This document shows positions 1 through 10,897 of a DNA stretch of 64,000 nucleotides, piece by piece. Origin of the DNA: Chrysoperla carnea (taxonomy: Eukaryota > Arthropoda > Insecta > Neuroptera > Chrysopidae); the NCBI RefSeq assembly GCF_905475395.1, contig NC_058342.1, positions 36,228,140 to 36,292,139 of the forward strand. Reading direction: 5' to 3'. The stretch's first letter is position 1, and every line of letters starts with the position of its first letter. The position numbers were made by a program, and so were the translations under genes. Below the pieces are notes generated by a model. The model searched no databases and was not told the DNA's origin. It saw only the letters and a list, made by a program, of their open reading frames with translations.

Positions 1-347
1 ACATTATTAGTGACGGATTGGCCATGCCCTTACGTTAAGACAAAATCGCTTAAGTTCAAATTTAACTAATATTTTTTTAAATAAAAAACAAGGACTCAAT
101 ACTCCAGTTTTCTTCATCTAAACGGCCAGGAGACAGTCCTCAGTCCAACTTCTAAGGTTGCCGGTTGATTTTAAGGAAGGTACAAAGAGCCTAAATCCTA
201 AAATACTTAAACCTTTATTCCTAAATTTTAATTTGATACAATTAGCTCAAAAATTAGTTTTCAGTTCTTTAAAATTGGATTTTAAAGTCCTTTTGCTTGA
301 GATAAAAATTATGATAAGGAATCCGTAAACTTAAAATATAAACTTAC
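1..347. other. Putative intron of the left-edge gene
   Basis: AT-rich sequence left of the donor at 346-347. I see no second exon or recognisable repeat in it. Confidence 0.3.
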
Positions 348-471
348 CGTCTGGAAAAAGACTAGACAATGAGATTTCTTCTAATAATCGTTGAGTTTCG
401 GTTAGAACTTGTCGTAGATAATAACAATTTCGACCAAATTTACGAAATTCCACTGTCACTTTATTAAACAT
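348..471 (-). CDS. Probable first coding exon of an unidentified gene (partial)
   Basis: Read on the minus strand, an ATG at 471-469 opens a frame of 41 codons plus one base that ends at a good donor (G|GTAAGT, GT at 346-347). The protein begins MFNKVTVEFRKFG and continues through a basic, Tyr-rich stretch (NCYYLRQ) into a helix-like segment rich in Leu, Glu and Gln (TETQRLLEEIS). I do not recognise the family. The next exon would lie left of the window edge. A pyrimidine-rich run with an AG stands just upstream (about 474-520), so this could instead be an internal exon starting a few codons earlier. It shares strand with BNIP3 and smash. Confidence is moderate: the frame and donor are good, but there is no homology support. 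Confidence 0.5.
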
Positions 472-1059
472 ATTGAACTCAAAAAGAAAAACAACACACA
501 CACAAAACTCGAAAAAAAAAATTCACAAATATGAATCACTTTGCAAACATATTTGAAAATTCAAAATGATTTGAGATTCAAAAAATTTTCCAAAATTCAC
601 ATTATTACAAACTATGAAGAAACTATAATTAAACACGCGATTTCAGATAAGCTTCAAAACATTTTTTTTTTTGTTTTGTAAAAAAAAAATTCAAAACTGA
701 AAAGGTTAACATTTGAGTTCGACCTTTATTAAAAATAGAGATAAAATAAATGAACGAATAATCCTAACCACCTAATTCTATGGTTCAGATCAGATAAGAA
801 GTTTCTTTTTAATTTAAATAGATAAAAAAAATAGTTTATGTCGAATTTTAAGTGTTGTGTAATATGGTCAATGGTGTCATTTCAAAAATTTTCTTATTTC
901 AAAGACGAAAAAAAAAAAACAACAAAAACAATCTGTCAAAAATTTCACAATAACAACATATGGTCATAAAGACGATATAAGTTATCAAGTGTGATACAAA
1001 TATCACAAAAACAAGGGTTCTATATCGTACATTGTACAGTGGAGTATTTATACCGAATA
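472..1059. other. Upstream region of left-edge gene, no gene seen
   Basis: AT-rich sequence with A/T homopolymer runs, including the CA-rich run near 490-505. It would hold the promoter of the minus-strand exon at 348-471, but I see no clear core promoter element. Confidence 0.3.
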
Positions 1060-1432
1060 GGGTATTCCACTATTTTTGAAAAAGTTCTTCAAAATGTTGA
1101 TTTTGCTAATAAAAAGCCACCAAAAATTTATTTCGGAAAAATACACAAACTTTCTTGCCAAAAACTTAAATTTTAAACCTTTTTTAAACTGTCAAAAACA
1201 CGGGCATCCAATTTGATGACGTAATATCGGTATCATTATACGAAATAACACAAATAAGTTTGACAGATATATTCATAGACATCTGATTATAATAAATATA
1301 AATACTTATTATCTATGTATATATTATACCCAGCTGTCTACACTGAACTAACTGATAGTCTATGGCTCATACCCATATGACATCACAGCAGGGCTTACCC
1401 GCGTTTTAAGTCATGTGATATATTAATACAAA
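1060..1432 (+). mobile_element. MITE family A, copy 1 (3'-truncated)
   Basis: Starts TA|GGGTATTCC and matches the other five copies of this family through the shared landmarks 'gctaataaaaagccaccaaa', 'atccaatttgatgacgtaat' and 'gacatcacagcagggctta'. It stops after the GTGATATA motif and lacks the last 100 bp or so found in the copies at 45963 and 47220. It encodes no transposase. Confidence 0.75.
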
Positions 1433-4400
1433 CATTAAAATTAAATACTATTAAATAAAGCACAAAACATTCTGCTTTATCTCCCGATTTCCTGGAAGTT
1501 TGAGGTGGCAACTTTAAAAGAATCAACAATTTTGATTGGTAAATCTGTGTACCAGAGTTTTATTTAAAGTCACTGAAAATGATTTCTCATATAATTTGTT
1601 CGAGTTGCAAGTAATTCGAACTTAATTATAAAGGGTATCGATACGGAACCCTGATTGTATCATCACAAAAAATATATTTATGCATGCACACAAATTTTTC
1701 TTTCCAGTTTCAGATTCAAGAAGAAAATGTGTTTAAAATAAATTATTCATCAGAAATCAATCAAGGATTATGTCATACAGGAATTTAATTACGTAATGCA
1801 AAATTTACGAAAAAAAGGGGATTTTTTTTTATTCTTTTCATAAAATACAGTCAAAATTAGTTATAAGGATAATAAAGGAACCGTAAAATTATGGTCGTTA
1901 TATCTGTGGGCGAGCTGGGACGGAGCAATCCGATTTTCTGGTGCTCTAGTTTTTCTTTCGACCGTTAAACTTTCATTTTTTCTGGATGATTTTCAGTGAT
2001 AAGTAGTTTTAAGAGATGTCGGTATAACCAATTTTGACTATAAAAATGTACGCAATGAAAAAAATATTGTAACCAATTTTCAAGGACATTTTAGCTTATC
2101 AATTTTATTTTTAAACTTAATTGTTCTTTTTTTAATAAATAATTGCAAGAATGACTCACTGAACTCAACTCAGCTCAAGGCAATGCTTAAACTGATGCTA
2201 ATTACTGTATTTAACGAATATACCATTGTCGTACTTAAGTATTTGCACTTACTGTACTTATTTTACGTAGCTGTAAGCAATCAAACTCGCAAAATAAGGA
2301 AAATATGAAAAATTATTGTACTCATACCTTAGACCATAAAGTTACATAAACTGAGCGTCAAACGATATTAAGTGTGCCAACATCTGAGGTAATTGCTTAG
2401 GTCTAATCTACCATAGCGTTGTGGAAATGTCAAAACAAAGTACTACCCAATTAAATCAATTATTGTTTTATGATAGTACCCTCTATATTCTTAAGTAACA
2501 CCTCCTACGTTTAATAAGTCTGATAGGTCTGTGAATGCACATTTCTTTCCATTTTTCTCATAGTCACATTTCTCGAATTAGGCCACAGATCGAAATTTGG
2601 TAAAGAGTTTTCCCATTTGTCTCGATAAGCTTATTTTACTGGTATAATTTTCTGCAATCAACAACAGAACACCCTGTATACATGGTATATAAATGGCGAA
2701 CGATCATACTCACATAAAAAGAGCCGTACGTAAACTGCACCTACAAAGGAGGTAGATATTGGAGGTAAATAAAAAACAGGAGACTTTTTTCAGGACACTT
2801 TATTTATGAAATGTTCACAAGTATAAAAGTGTTTATATTTTTAAAATTCAAGGATCCCACACCGCATCGCATCGTACACAATGTTACAATGTTCCTGTGA
2901 CGTTGTGACGTGTCTCGTGAAGGATGATAATCATTTATTTAGTTAAGGTTGTTCTATAAGTAATTTTATTTAATATAATTATATATAATATATTTGTTTA
3001 TTATGTATATAAACTATTATAAAATGATAACTCACCATTCAATTCGTAAAATTCGAACTTAAATTCTATTTTGAGAAAAATTCAGTACAAAAACATTTTC
3101 TTACAAACTTTTGTAAACAACTAGAAAAAACAGTACGGACCACACAAATACAATAAGTCTTACACATTCCATTTCATTTCCATTTATAAATTAATAGAAA
3201 TTCCTTGTTTTAGAAATTTCTAATTAGAATTTTACGAATTAAACCGTTTTACATGATAATCAAAGAAGCTATAGAAAAACTTTCACAAATAAAAACTCTA
3301 TAACAAAGTTATAATACTTGGTGCGCCATTATTTCCTCATTTGTATTTGCACTCGAATCTTGGAACACTCGAACGTCGATCGAGTGAGAAAAGTCTACTA
3401 GAAGAACTACTTTTTCGAATGAAACCACATTCGAGCCCTGCTTGCTGCATGGAAGCAAATTTCAAATACGAATAATTCCGCATCAAGTATTTTTTTTAAT
3501 CAAATATTTCACATTCAAAAATTTTTTCATTGGCAAAAAAATTGGGTTGAAAATTTTTTAGTTTTTACTTTGAGATTGACCTTAAAATTTGATGAAACAG
3601 TTTCAGAATTAAATCTCAAATTATCTTCAATGAATCTGATAGCTAAGACACACCCGGAGGAGATTGGCAAAGTGACTGGGGAATGTTTGTAGGGGCCACA
3701 CCGTCGCCTGATTACAAGGTGATACAAACTCACGACACAGCCATTCTTCTTCATTTCCGGTGTGGCCTTAACTTTAAACGTAAATTGAGTTAAAAGTGAA
3801 GAATTCAGTTCATTTGAGACTCATGTTTTTTGGGATCCAAATTCTAGAAAATATCGAGTCTTCCTCTTTGGTGTCCTCCTCTTTTTAAATGAAAAAAGAC
3901 AAGGATACCAATAAATTCAATAAAAATTGAATTCAAATTTGCGCTAATTTGGGGTTCAGCTTCTTTTTTGACCACCGGATTAATATTTTCTTCTCAGATC
4001 AAAAATTATGGTCACCTCAAAAAAAAAACTTTGTATACTTCGTGTGAAAAAACGATTGTCATAAAGAAAACAGAAACATCACGTGGTCAGTTCTTGGCAC
4101 GAATTTTACCGTTTTTCACAATACAAAAAAACGAATTTCCATGTAACAAAAAAATAAATAAAAAAACATTCTAACAAAATTTGATTTTCTTCTAACACTA
4201 AGAAAAATAATTAAAAACTTTTCATAAGTTTCCCTGAAAAACAAATAATTTTCCAACACTTGCAAGAAAATTACTGTCTCATATTATGCATTTTTTTCAG
4301 TACATTTCGCTTATACAAACTCTCCAGGAGGTTTTGTGAGGGAAAGGGGGGGTTGTTTATACATAAATATGTACTGGTGATTTGAAAACAGACCTCAAAT

Positions 4401-5322
4401 CCAAGGTGAGCATTTTGATATGCTTACATTTAGAAAAGTTTCGAGAAATTTTCCCTCTTACTCTAATTGTAAGCACATATTTTCACAACAACCTTGCGCT
4501 GATCGATTTTTATTGAAGAAAATTGTGGATTTATAAACAGAACCGAATTTAGAAAGTGACACTTTTAGGTTAAAAGCCATGTTGACAAAATATTCCATAT
4601 TTTAAATCAGAAGACCTATCTGCCCTCGGGTGATAGAATGTGCTAAAGGAGGCCACAGAAAATTTAACAAGCTAATTCAAGTGCTAAGACTCCAAATGCG
4701 CTATAGATCGAAAAATCTACGAGGGAGGTGTTTTGAAGGTCAAAACCCCATGAGACAATTCTCAATTTATGAGACAATGCGTCTCACTTTATGAGACGCA
4801 TTTCCACTGACGAATCAGATAGCCATGCATATTTTGAGCTCGGTACATTTTTTGACGTCTTTGAGTCGAACTCCTCCCTTGTATAATTCTTGGGCACGGG
4901 TCTGACTCTTTAATTTGGCTTCGGATCCAGATCTGTTTATAAATATCACAATTGTACACCCAAAAAAGAATTGATCACATTTTTTAGTGAGTTTTTCTTG
5001 AGTAAAAACTTGATTTGTTGTTGTTTGTTTAATTAAACGTGATGCAAATTTGTTTAAATAAAATATTAATTAGTAATATTAATTAATTATTATGTATATC
5101 ATTATAAAATATATAATATAGTTTTAATTATTATGAGCGTGCGCATTCAAAACAAAATACAGTACAAAGAAAATGATGAACAAAAAAGAAACAAAACAAT
5201 TAGAAAATTCTAGGAAAATTATATATATATATAAATATATATAAATTTAAAATACGGACTGGGCCTGCTTTTTTTTAAATTAATTTGTAAACTGTTTTTT
5301 GAATTTCTGGACAATTTTTTCT
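1433..5322. other. Intergenic region between left-edge gene and BNIP3
   Basis: No convincing exon. It holds short inverted repeats: GGCCACACCG at 3694-3703 pairs with CGGTGTGGCC at 3758-3767, and a tight hairpin lies at 4776-4802. The open frame at 3527-3754 spans the first inverted repeat and shows no family resemblance. The right end probably includes the BNIP3 3' UTR. Confidence 0.4.
4776..4802. repeat. Perfect 11-bp hairpin downstream of BNIP3
   Basis: AATGCGTCTCA, a 5-base loop (cttta), then TGAGACGCATT. It lies about 520 bp beyond the BNIP3 stop in the direction of transcription, so it may be in its 3' UTR. A further direct copy of the TGAGACA half-site precedes it at about 4751. Confidence 0.6.
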
Positions 5323-5377
5323 TTATTGAACTTGTATTGTTGGCAAATAGAGACCACCACGTTTGCTCAACCATAAC
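5323..5377 (-). CDS. BNIP3: BNIP3 terminal coding exon
   Basis: Acceptor tttcag, then LWLSKRGGLYLPTIQVQ and TAA at 5325-5323. An AATAAA hexamer overlaps the stop codon; a poly(A) signal further downstream may be the one used. Confidence 0.88.
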
Positions 5378-8300
5378 CTGAAAGTCAATGAATTCATTAA
5401 ATTAGGGAACGATTTAAATCATGGTTCAATTCAAAACAGGTCAAACTTTGAAAATCTGAATATATTCGAATATACAGGTTGGGTCCTTTTATCAATGAAA
5501 AAATAATTTCAACAAAAAATGCTGAGTTTGATGGGGGACATCGTGCCTTGACATCAGATTTGACCCAGTTCTTCAGGAATCTTTAATAGCTCATTTAAAT
5601 CCCAAACTACAAAACGAGCTATTAACCATTATAGATTAAAATGGCCCACTCTGGATAAAAAGTCTGAAATAGTCCATTGAAATAAATATCACGTTCAATT
5701 CATTCAATCAAAATATAGTCAAAATCAGTTACAAAGACACTGTCTTCCAGAGAAAAATATCACTAGGAACCTAAGTTGACGACTCTTCAAAAAAACAAGC
5801 TGGAACACCAAAAGGTTTATTTAGGGCGTTCTAAATGACCATACATTCGTTTTTCCTCGGATAAGGATAATTTTAGAGAAAGATTTATCAAATGCGTCGC
5901 CCCTTTTTCCTGGTAACTAATTCATACTGATGTTGAATACATCGTAGATACAAACAGACTTACATTTCGCAAAATATCGATATTTCAATGGTAACGCAAT
6001 CATCGTCAGTAGCTAAATTTATTCTAAAAGCATTCTTCTACGACCTATTTTTCTTGTTACCATGTATACCAAGAATTGTCCCGTGATAAATGAGCCATGT
6101 TTTAAGGAAAATTGAAAAACTTACCCAACACCTGTTCCCAAAAGTAATGATAACATATTTGTAATAAACAGTGCGCAAAGTCCTTTTTTCGAAAATAAGC
6201 TCGTTTCACCGACTCGTGCGTATCGAATACTTAAATGTTTTGAAGTCTTGTATGGATGATTAAAATGCCAAGCTCTAAAATAAATTAAAATTATTATTAC
6301 TTTGTGTGTAAAAGTGGCTATCTTTTTTTACTTTCATGACGTAAAAAAACAATATTGTCTATACAGGGGATTTCAATAATTAACTCAGTTAATTATTTGT
6401 TTTGACTTGTTTTATTGAAAAAAGGGCTGAAGAGTTGTGAATCCCCTCCAAAAGTCTACTTATTGAATTTTAACAACGTGGGACGTAACGAGTATCAAAT
6501 TTGGATTTGGGAAAAACAAAACTTACTTGGGTGGAAGCTGATCGGGTCGACTACTCCAATCCCAAATCCAGTCTAAATTTTGTTCTGTACGTGGTTCTAA
6601 TGTCTGCAATCAACAAAAATTTATAATAAACATAATCTCGAAAGATTTTCGAAAATTTTTTTGTGGAACTTACATCTTTTTCTGAATTCATGTAGTAAGA
6701 ATTCCAATGTTCTTCACCAGTTGCAGTCTTTTCTTGGTTTGGACTGTTCGGTGGTGATTTTGGGCTACCACGCGGCGAATCTCTTCTAGAACTTGCTAGT
6801 GATACTTTTGCACTGCTACTATTCGATTCTCTTTGCGCTTCACGCAACAAACGCACATATTCATCGGCTAATGGTGGTGGTAACGGGGTTACACGTTCTG
6901 GACTGTTACTTTGCACTGATGCTAGATCAACCCATGAATCGCTACAAATATCACTCGTGTCTAATAAGCTCATCCCATTTTCTACAAACACAGAAATTTC
7001 GTTGTTTCAAAAAATTAAAAAAAAGTTAATAAATCGTACCTAGCGTTTGACTAGGTGGGAAGGGGGAACAAAACAGGCAATTTTGGCTTAAACACATACT
7101 TAGCCAACAAAGTCAATGGTAATATGGAGGCTAGAGATAAGAAGAATCATCTTAAAAAAGTGTCCATCTGTAAACAAAAAATAACAGTTCCAAAATTGAC
7201 TAGAGTGGCGCTTGTGTAGCAAAAGGTGTTTGATGTAAACTTCTCTATCCTTCTCTTATAACTTGTTTAGAACTTTACCTTACTTTTATTATTTTGAGCA
7301 CTTCTTTTAAAACTTACACTTTTACTACAGAAGCGCCATCCTTATTTGATGCTTTACGATGAACACCTTGTATATACAGAGATGGTCCTCCTTATTTCTA
7401 CCATCCATAAATGATAAATTCAGATCAAAAGAGCTGCCCTCTCCTCAGCTTATGAGGTACTTAGACCTCAAGATGTCACTTGCAACCCTTATGATACTAT
7501 TGGAGATAACGCAGATGATCCCGTTTGGAGATCCCGCAGATGATCCCATTTGGAGATCCCACAGACGATTCCGTGAGTAGGATTTGTTTGGAAAACGTCA
7601 AATGTACAATTAGGTTCGAAAGCAATTCGGGAGCAATCGCGACAGAAAAGTTTTGGGCTTTCTGCGCTGCCCCTGACCTTTACAGAATCATAAAGCCTTC
7701 ATTTGCATAAAATAGCACATTCCAGCTGTTCTCAAAAGTCCCTTCTATATCTAAGTAACCACTGTATAAGCACATTGGCCAATTTTGGATCAATGTCAAA
7801 TCGACACAAAAAAAAAATTTCCTAATTTATCAACCCGGGTACCTAAATAAGCGAATGAATTGTCACCCCGAATTTCAAACCGTTTTAAAAATATCAAAAC
7901 TTGAAAAGATAGTTAAAACTAGAAAATCTAAAACAATTCCTAATAGGTTACAACGAAAAAAAACATTTTGTAATCGGTTAAAAAAAATTAGACGCAGAAA
8001 ATCCCCCGCATAATAAAAAATAAATAATAATTAAAATATTGCGATTAAATTCTTAAAATATTCCGATCTTAAAATATTGCGATTAAATTAACGATTGTAA
8101 ACAAAGTATATTTTAAAAACAAAAACAATGACGGTACACACGAGACACAATAAAATCGATACGTTTGTAAACATTCAGACATATGAAAAAAAATCAAAAC
8201 AAAGCATTTACAAAAAAAAAAATAATTTCATAATTTCTAAAATAATTTTCAAAAAAATTGCATAAAAATATTTCAAGACATCTTTAAATTGCGTATTTGA

Positions 8301-8488
8301 ATTAAAAACAATGAAATTTTTCGCAATATGACGCAAATACTTCTCGTATAAAGGCAATTAAAAACCTTGATAATATGAATTATTTTTGTCATAATCACGA
8401 CGTAAAAAAAACACGATATTTTTAAAAAAAAGAAAAACATACCATCTAGAGTTTCCTCTTGAATTTTTAAATGTGCCAGATTTTCCAT
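5323..8488 (-). CDS. BNIP3: BNIP3 homologue, mitochondrial tail-anchored mitophagy receptor
   Basis: Five coding exons join in frame: 8488-8443, 6981-6674, 6603-6527, 6274-6125 and 5377-5323, giving 211 residues plus stop. Every junction is GT-AG. Near the N-terminus is DSWVDLAS, whose W32-V-D-L35 matches the LC3-interacting motif of BNIP3 (WVEL in mammals). Next come the family block EYVRLLREAQRES (near 74-90) and a Ser/Pro-rich stretch. The signature WIWDWSSRP lies at about 130-138, followed by PPKAWHF. A single hydrophobic segment spans about 175-197 and ends GTGVGLWL, then a short basic tail (SKRGG). The small-residue pattern S186-x3-G190-x3-G194 resembles the AxxxGxxxG dimer motif, but the histidine of mammalian BNIP3 appears replaced by Asn183. 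Known family role: recruits autophagosomes to the outer mitochondrial membrane and can promote cell death. The start codon is the only Met in exon 1. Confidence 0.95.
5695..5838 (-). repeat. Dispersed repeat K, inverted copy in last BNIP3 intron
   Basis: Its reverse complement matches 10334-10466 closely (shared 'ttggtgttccagcttgtttt', 'caacttaggttcctag', 'tctggaagacagtgt', 'gattttgactatattttga'), at roughly 85-90% identity by eye. The two copies face each other across most of BNIP3. Confidence 0.75.
6125..6274 (-). CDS. BNIP3: BNIP3 coding exon 4 (membrane anchor)
   Basis: 150 bp, acceptor attttag, donor GG|GTAAGT. It encodes AWHFNHPYKTSKHLSIRYAR and most of the membrane segment (LFITNMLSLLLGTGVG). 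Confidence 0.92.
6347..6420 (+). repeat. Repeat family B, 3'-end fragment in BNIP3 intron 3
   Basis: Carries 'tgtctatacagggga', 'caataattaactcagt' and 'attatttgttttgacttgtt', matching the 3' end of the full copy at 59918-60685. Confidence 0.65.
6527..6603 (-). CDS. BNIP3: BNIP3 coding exon 3
   Basis: 77 bp, acceptor attgcag, donor CAA|GTAAGT. It encodes the most conserved block of the family, DWIWDWSSRPDQLPPK, in which the atypical BH3-like region ends. Confidence 0.93.
6674..6981 (-). CDS. BNIP3: BNIP3 coding exon 2
   Basis: Acceptor tttgtag at 6982-6988, donor GAT|GTAAGT (GT at 6672-6673). It holds the LIR motif WVDL, the acidic/proline-rich segment PLPPPLADEYVRLL, a Ser/Pro run (SPRGSPKSPPNSPN) of possible phosphosites, and EEHWNSYYMNSEKD, which is conserved with BNIP3. 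Confidence 0.92.
7206..7338. mobile_element. Short inverted-repeat element in BNIP3 intron 1
   Basis: TGGCGCTTGTGTAG at 7206-7219 pairs with CTACAGAAGCGCCA at 7325-7338 (one mismatch). This is a MITE-like element of about 133 bp. I cannot see a clean target-site duplication. Confidence 0.45.
7512..7566 (+). repeat. Short tandem repeat, 27-bp unit, about two copies
   Basis: 'cagatgatccc(g/a)tttggagatccc' occurs twice in direct succession in BNIP3 intron 1, followed by a decayed third start (cagacgattccg). Confidence 0.7.
8443..8488 (-). CDS. BNIP3: BNIP3 coding exon 1
   Basis: ATG at 8488-8486, 15 codons plus one base, then donor G|GTATGT (GT at 8441-8442). It encodes MENLAHLKIQEETLD and the first base of Glu16. 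Confidence 0.9.
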
Positions 8489-9242
8489 TTTGAGTTAATA
8501 ATTTTCTTCTGCTAAGATTTTCCAACACAAAAAAACTTTTAAAAAAAATTGTTATTGAAGCAGCTCGCAGCAACAAAAACAGTAATGGATTTATTTACTA
8601 CACAAAACAAAAACAAATGCGAATCGTATGCAACGCAAACAATATTTGATAATGAAAATTATGGAAAAACTATGAACACTCTCAAACTTGGACAATTGTT
8701 TTTCGTTTTGATATATATTTTTTTTTTTATTATGATATTATCCAGAATTGGATACGTGACACAGAGCTCGTTAAGCCTGCGTCACATTTGTTCCATGTTG
8801 AATCTATTTAACAAAAACAAGCTTTGTTCAAACGTCATAATATCACGTGACACGCGTTCAACCAATCGTATGGTGTGTTTTGTCTAATAACATATCATTT
8901 TGAAAAAGAATAGAACTATTTTGTTGGAGATTGGCGGGAGTGAAAACTAAACATGTAGTGCACTATGTCTGTAAATATTATGTCTCAATCTAATCTATTG
9001 ACTTCTAAATATTTATCTACTAGAAACAACCATAGATAAAATATGGAAACTACTTTTACATTTTGTATGCAAACTTCAATTTTGGTGGTATTAATTTTCC
9101 CAGCCCTAAAATTTGCCACTATAGACATGGGCTTACTAATCCTACCGGTAAATCTAGCACTGAGTTTAACGTTTAAAAATTTTTGGATATCTGAAGTAAT
9201 TTTCAAAATAACGAAAATTGAAAAGTTGAGAAAATTGAGAAA
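8489..9242. other. BNIP3 5' flank, no other gene seen
   Basis: AT-rich. The open frame at 8549-8887 on the plus strand runs antisense through the likely BNIP3 promoter and 5' UTR, is low-complexity and resembles no protein. Confidence 0.4.
8754..8866 (-). promoter_or_regulatory. Putative BNIP3 upstream control region (ACGTG / CACGTG / CCAAT)
   Basis: Upstream of the BNIP3 ATG are TACGTGAC at 8753-8760 and the palindromic E-box TCACGTGA at 8843-8850, with CCAAT at 8862-8866. ACGTG is the core of hypoxia response elements and mammalian BNIP3 is a HIF-1 target; TCACGTGAC also fits the Mitf/TFEB (CLEAR) consensus. The motifs are seen in the sequence; their function here is inference. Confidence 0.4.
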
Positions 9243-9467
9243 TTCGTTTGTCTGTCTTTCTGTAAAGACGATAACTCAAAAACGAAAAATGATATCAAGC
9301 TGAAATTTTTACAGCGTGCTCAGGACATAAAAAGTGAGTTGTGAGAGAAAAAGTTGAGTTCGTAAATGGGCAACATAGGTCAAATGGGTCTTGGGTCCGT
9401 CGGACCCATTTCGTAAACCGTTAGAGATAGAACAAAAGTTTAAAAAATGTTCTTTTTAAAAAACATC
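9243..9467 (+). repeat. Repeat family B, partial copy
   Basis: Contains the family landmarks 'acgataactcaaaaacgaaa', 'atatcaagctgaaattttta', 'cagcgtgctcagga', 'gggtcttgggtccg' and 'aaaccgttagagatagaac'. Confidence 0.75.
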
Positions 9468-9694
9468 GCGTCTATTTACATAACTTTCATATATCCGATT
9501 TTTTCGTATAAGAAATTCTATGAATTTAAATGATATGAATAACTTTACAATGAAGTTCAGTGACTGTTGACTAGGTTGCAGCACAGATCAATATTCATAG
9601 TTTAGTGGCAACTTGAAAAGTTCATTGCTACATACGTCGAACTTAAACGCGTCTACAGCGTCTACGATATGAAAATCCTTCTGTCTACAAGTTT

Positions 9695-10010
9695 CAGTGG
9701 CGTAGCGACTGGGAGGGTTTATCATGCCCCGGATCCCACTTACAAAGGGCGCCAAATAGTCTTCAAAACAAAAAAATTACTAGATAATTTTTATTGCAAT
9801 TGATTTCTGGGAAATATATTTTAAATTAAGTGCCAATTTAATAAAATAAATGTTAATTCGTAATTAAAAAGGAACGCTAATAGTCTAAATCAAACTGTAA
9901 TAATAGAAATGGGATATTGATATAACAATAAAAGCGCTAAAAAGGTATTGTGCCCCTGGTGCAAGTTAAGCTCGCTACGCCTATAGATAAAATATATGGC
10001 TACGCCATTG
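9695..10010 (+). mobile_element. hAT-type MITE with intact 8-bp duplication
   Basis: Left end CAGTGGCGTAGC, right end GCTACGCCATTG: 12-bp terminal inverted repeats with one mismatch. Both ends are flanked by the same 8 bases, ACAAGTTT (9687-9694 and 10011-10018). An internal second copy of the repeat (GCTACGCC) lies at 9974-9981. The element is 316 bp and has no transposase frame. The 8-bp duplication and CAGTG start are hAT hallmarks. Confidence 0.9.
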
Positions 10011-10333
10011 ACAAGTTTACATGTCTACAAACCTCACACTCCATTTTCTAGTTGTTGTTTTTTTTTTTTGTATGTCTGTTTGGGGTTTTTACCTAACGAT
10101 CGTTAACGACCGCTCACGACGTGTTGATTCATAGCTTTATCCTTAAATTCGATTCTTTTTAGATGAATTTTCATGAGTCCAGACGTTAGTACTTATTTTA
10201 ATGTTCTATTGTTGGTTAATTATACAGTTAAAATCGATTATAGCGACATTTCTTATTTAACGACGAATTGATTGTTAAGACTAATTAACAACACTGCACA
10301 GTGGAGTACTTATCCCAAATTTCTGGACAGAAA

Positions 10334-10466
10334 GAACGTCCTAAATAAATCATTTGGTGTTCCAGCTTGTTTTTTGGAGAGTCATCAACTTAGGTTCCTA
10401 GCGACATTTTCTCTGGAAGACAGTGTCGTTGTAGCTGATTTTGACTATATTTTGAGTGAATGAATT
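10334..10466 (+). repeat. Dispersed repeat K, direct copy
   Basis: Mirror of the copy at 5695-5838. The open frame across it (10272-10463) is repeat-derived, not a gene. Confidence 0.75.
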
Positions 10467-10584
10467 CAACTTTGAACTTTCACAAATTAAACAATGGGTC
10501 TCCCCCTTACACCAATACCTAATTTCTAAATTGATTTATTCAAAAAATATTATTACAAAATTTATGTCAGTCAATTGAACTTTT

Positions 10585-10897
10585 TATACTCTGTGTATAT
10601 GAAATATATACCAAGGTATACTAATTTTAGTCTCGAGTTTGTTACTAGATCTTACAAATATTGATGCTACAAAGAAAATTTTGGAATAGGTGTTCATAAA
10701 ATCACCTAATTAGCCCATTTTCGGTTGTCCGTTCGTCCGTCCGTCCGTGAACACGATAACTCAAAAACAAAAAAAAGGTATCAAGCTGAAATTTTTACAG
10801 CGTACTCACGACGTAAAAAGTGAGGTAAATGAGCAACATAGGTCCATTGGGTCTTGGGTCCGTAGGACTCATCTTGTAAACCGTTAAAGATAGAACA
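10585..10897 (+). repeat. Repeat family B, partial copy
   Basis: Begins near 'ctgtgtatatgaaatatata', keeps 'taggtgttcataaaatcacc', a (CCGT)n-like run at 10733-10748, and the central landmarks, then stops after 'cgttaaagatagaaca'. Confidence 0.8.

Noticed and set aside
3527..3754. Minus-strand open frame with an inverted repeat
   Set aside because: No domain; the inverted repeat suggests repeat DNA rather than coding sequence.
8549..8887. 112-codon plus-strand open frame upstream of BNIP3
   Set aside because: Antisense to the BNIP3 5' region, low complexity with poly-Phe, no family resemblance.
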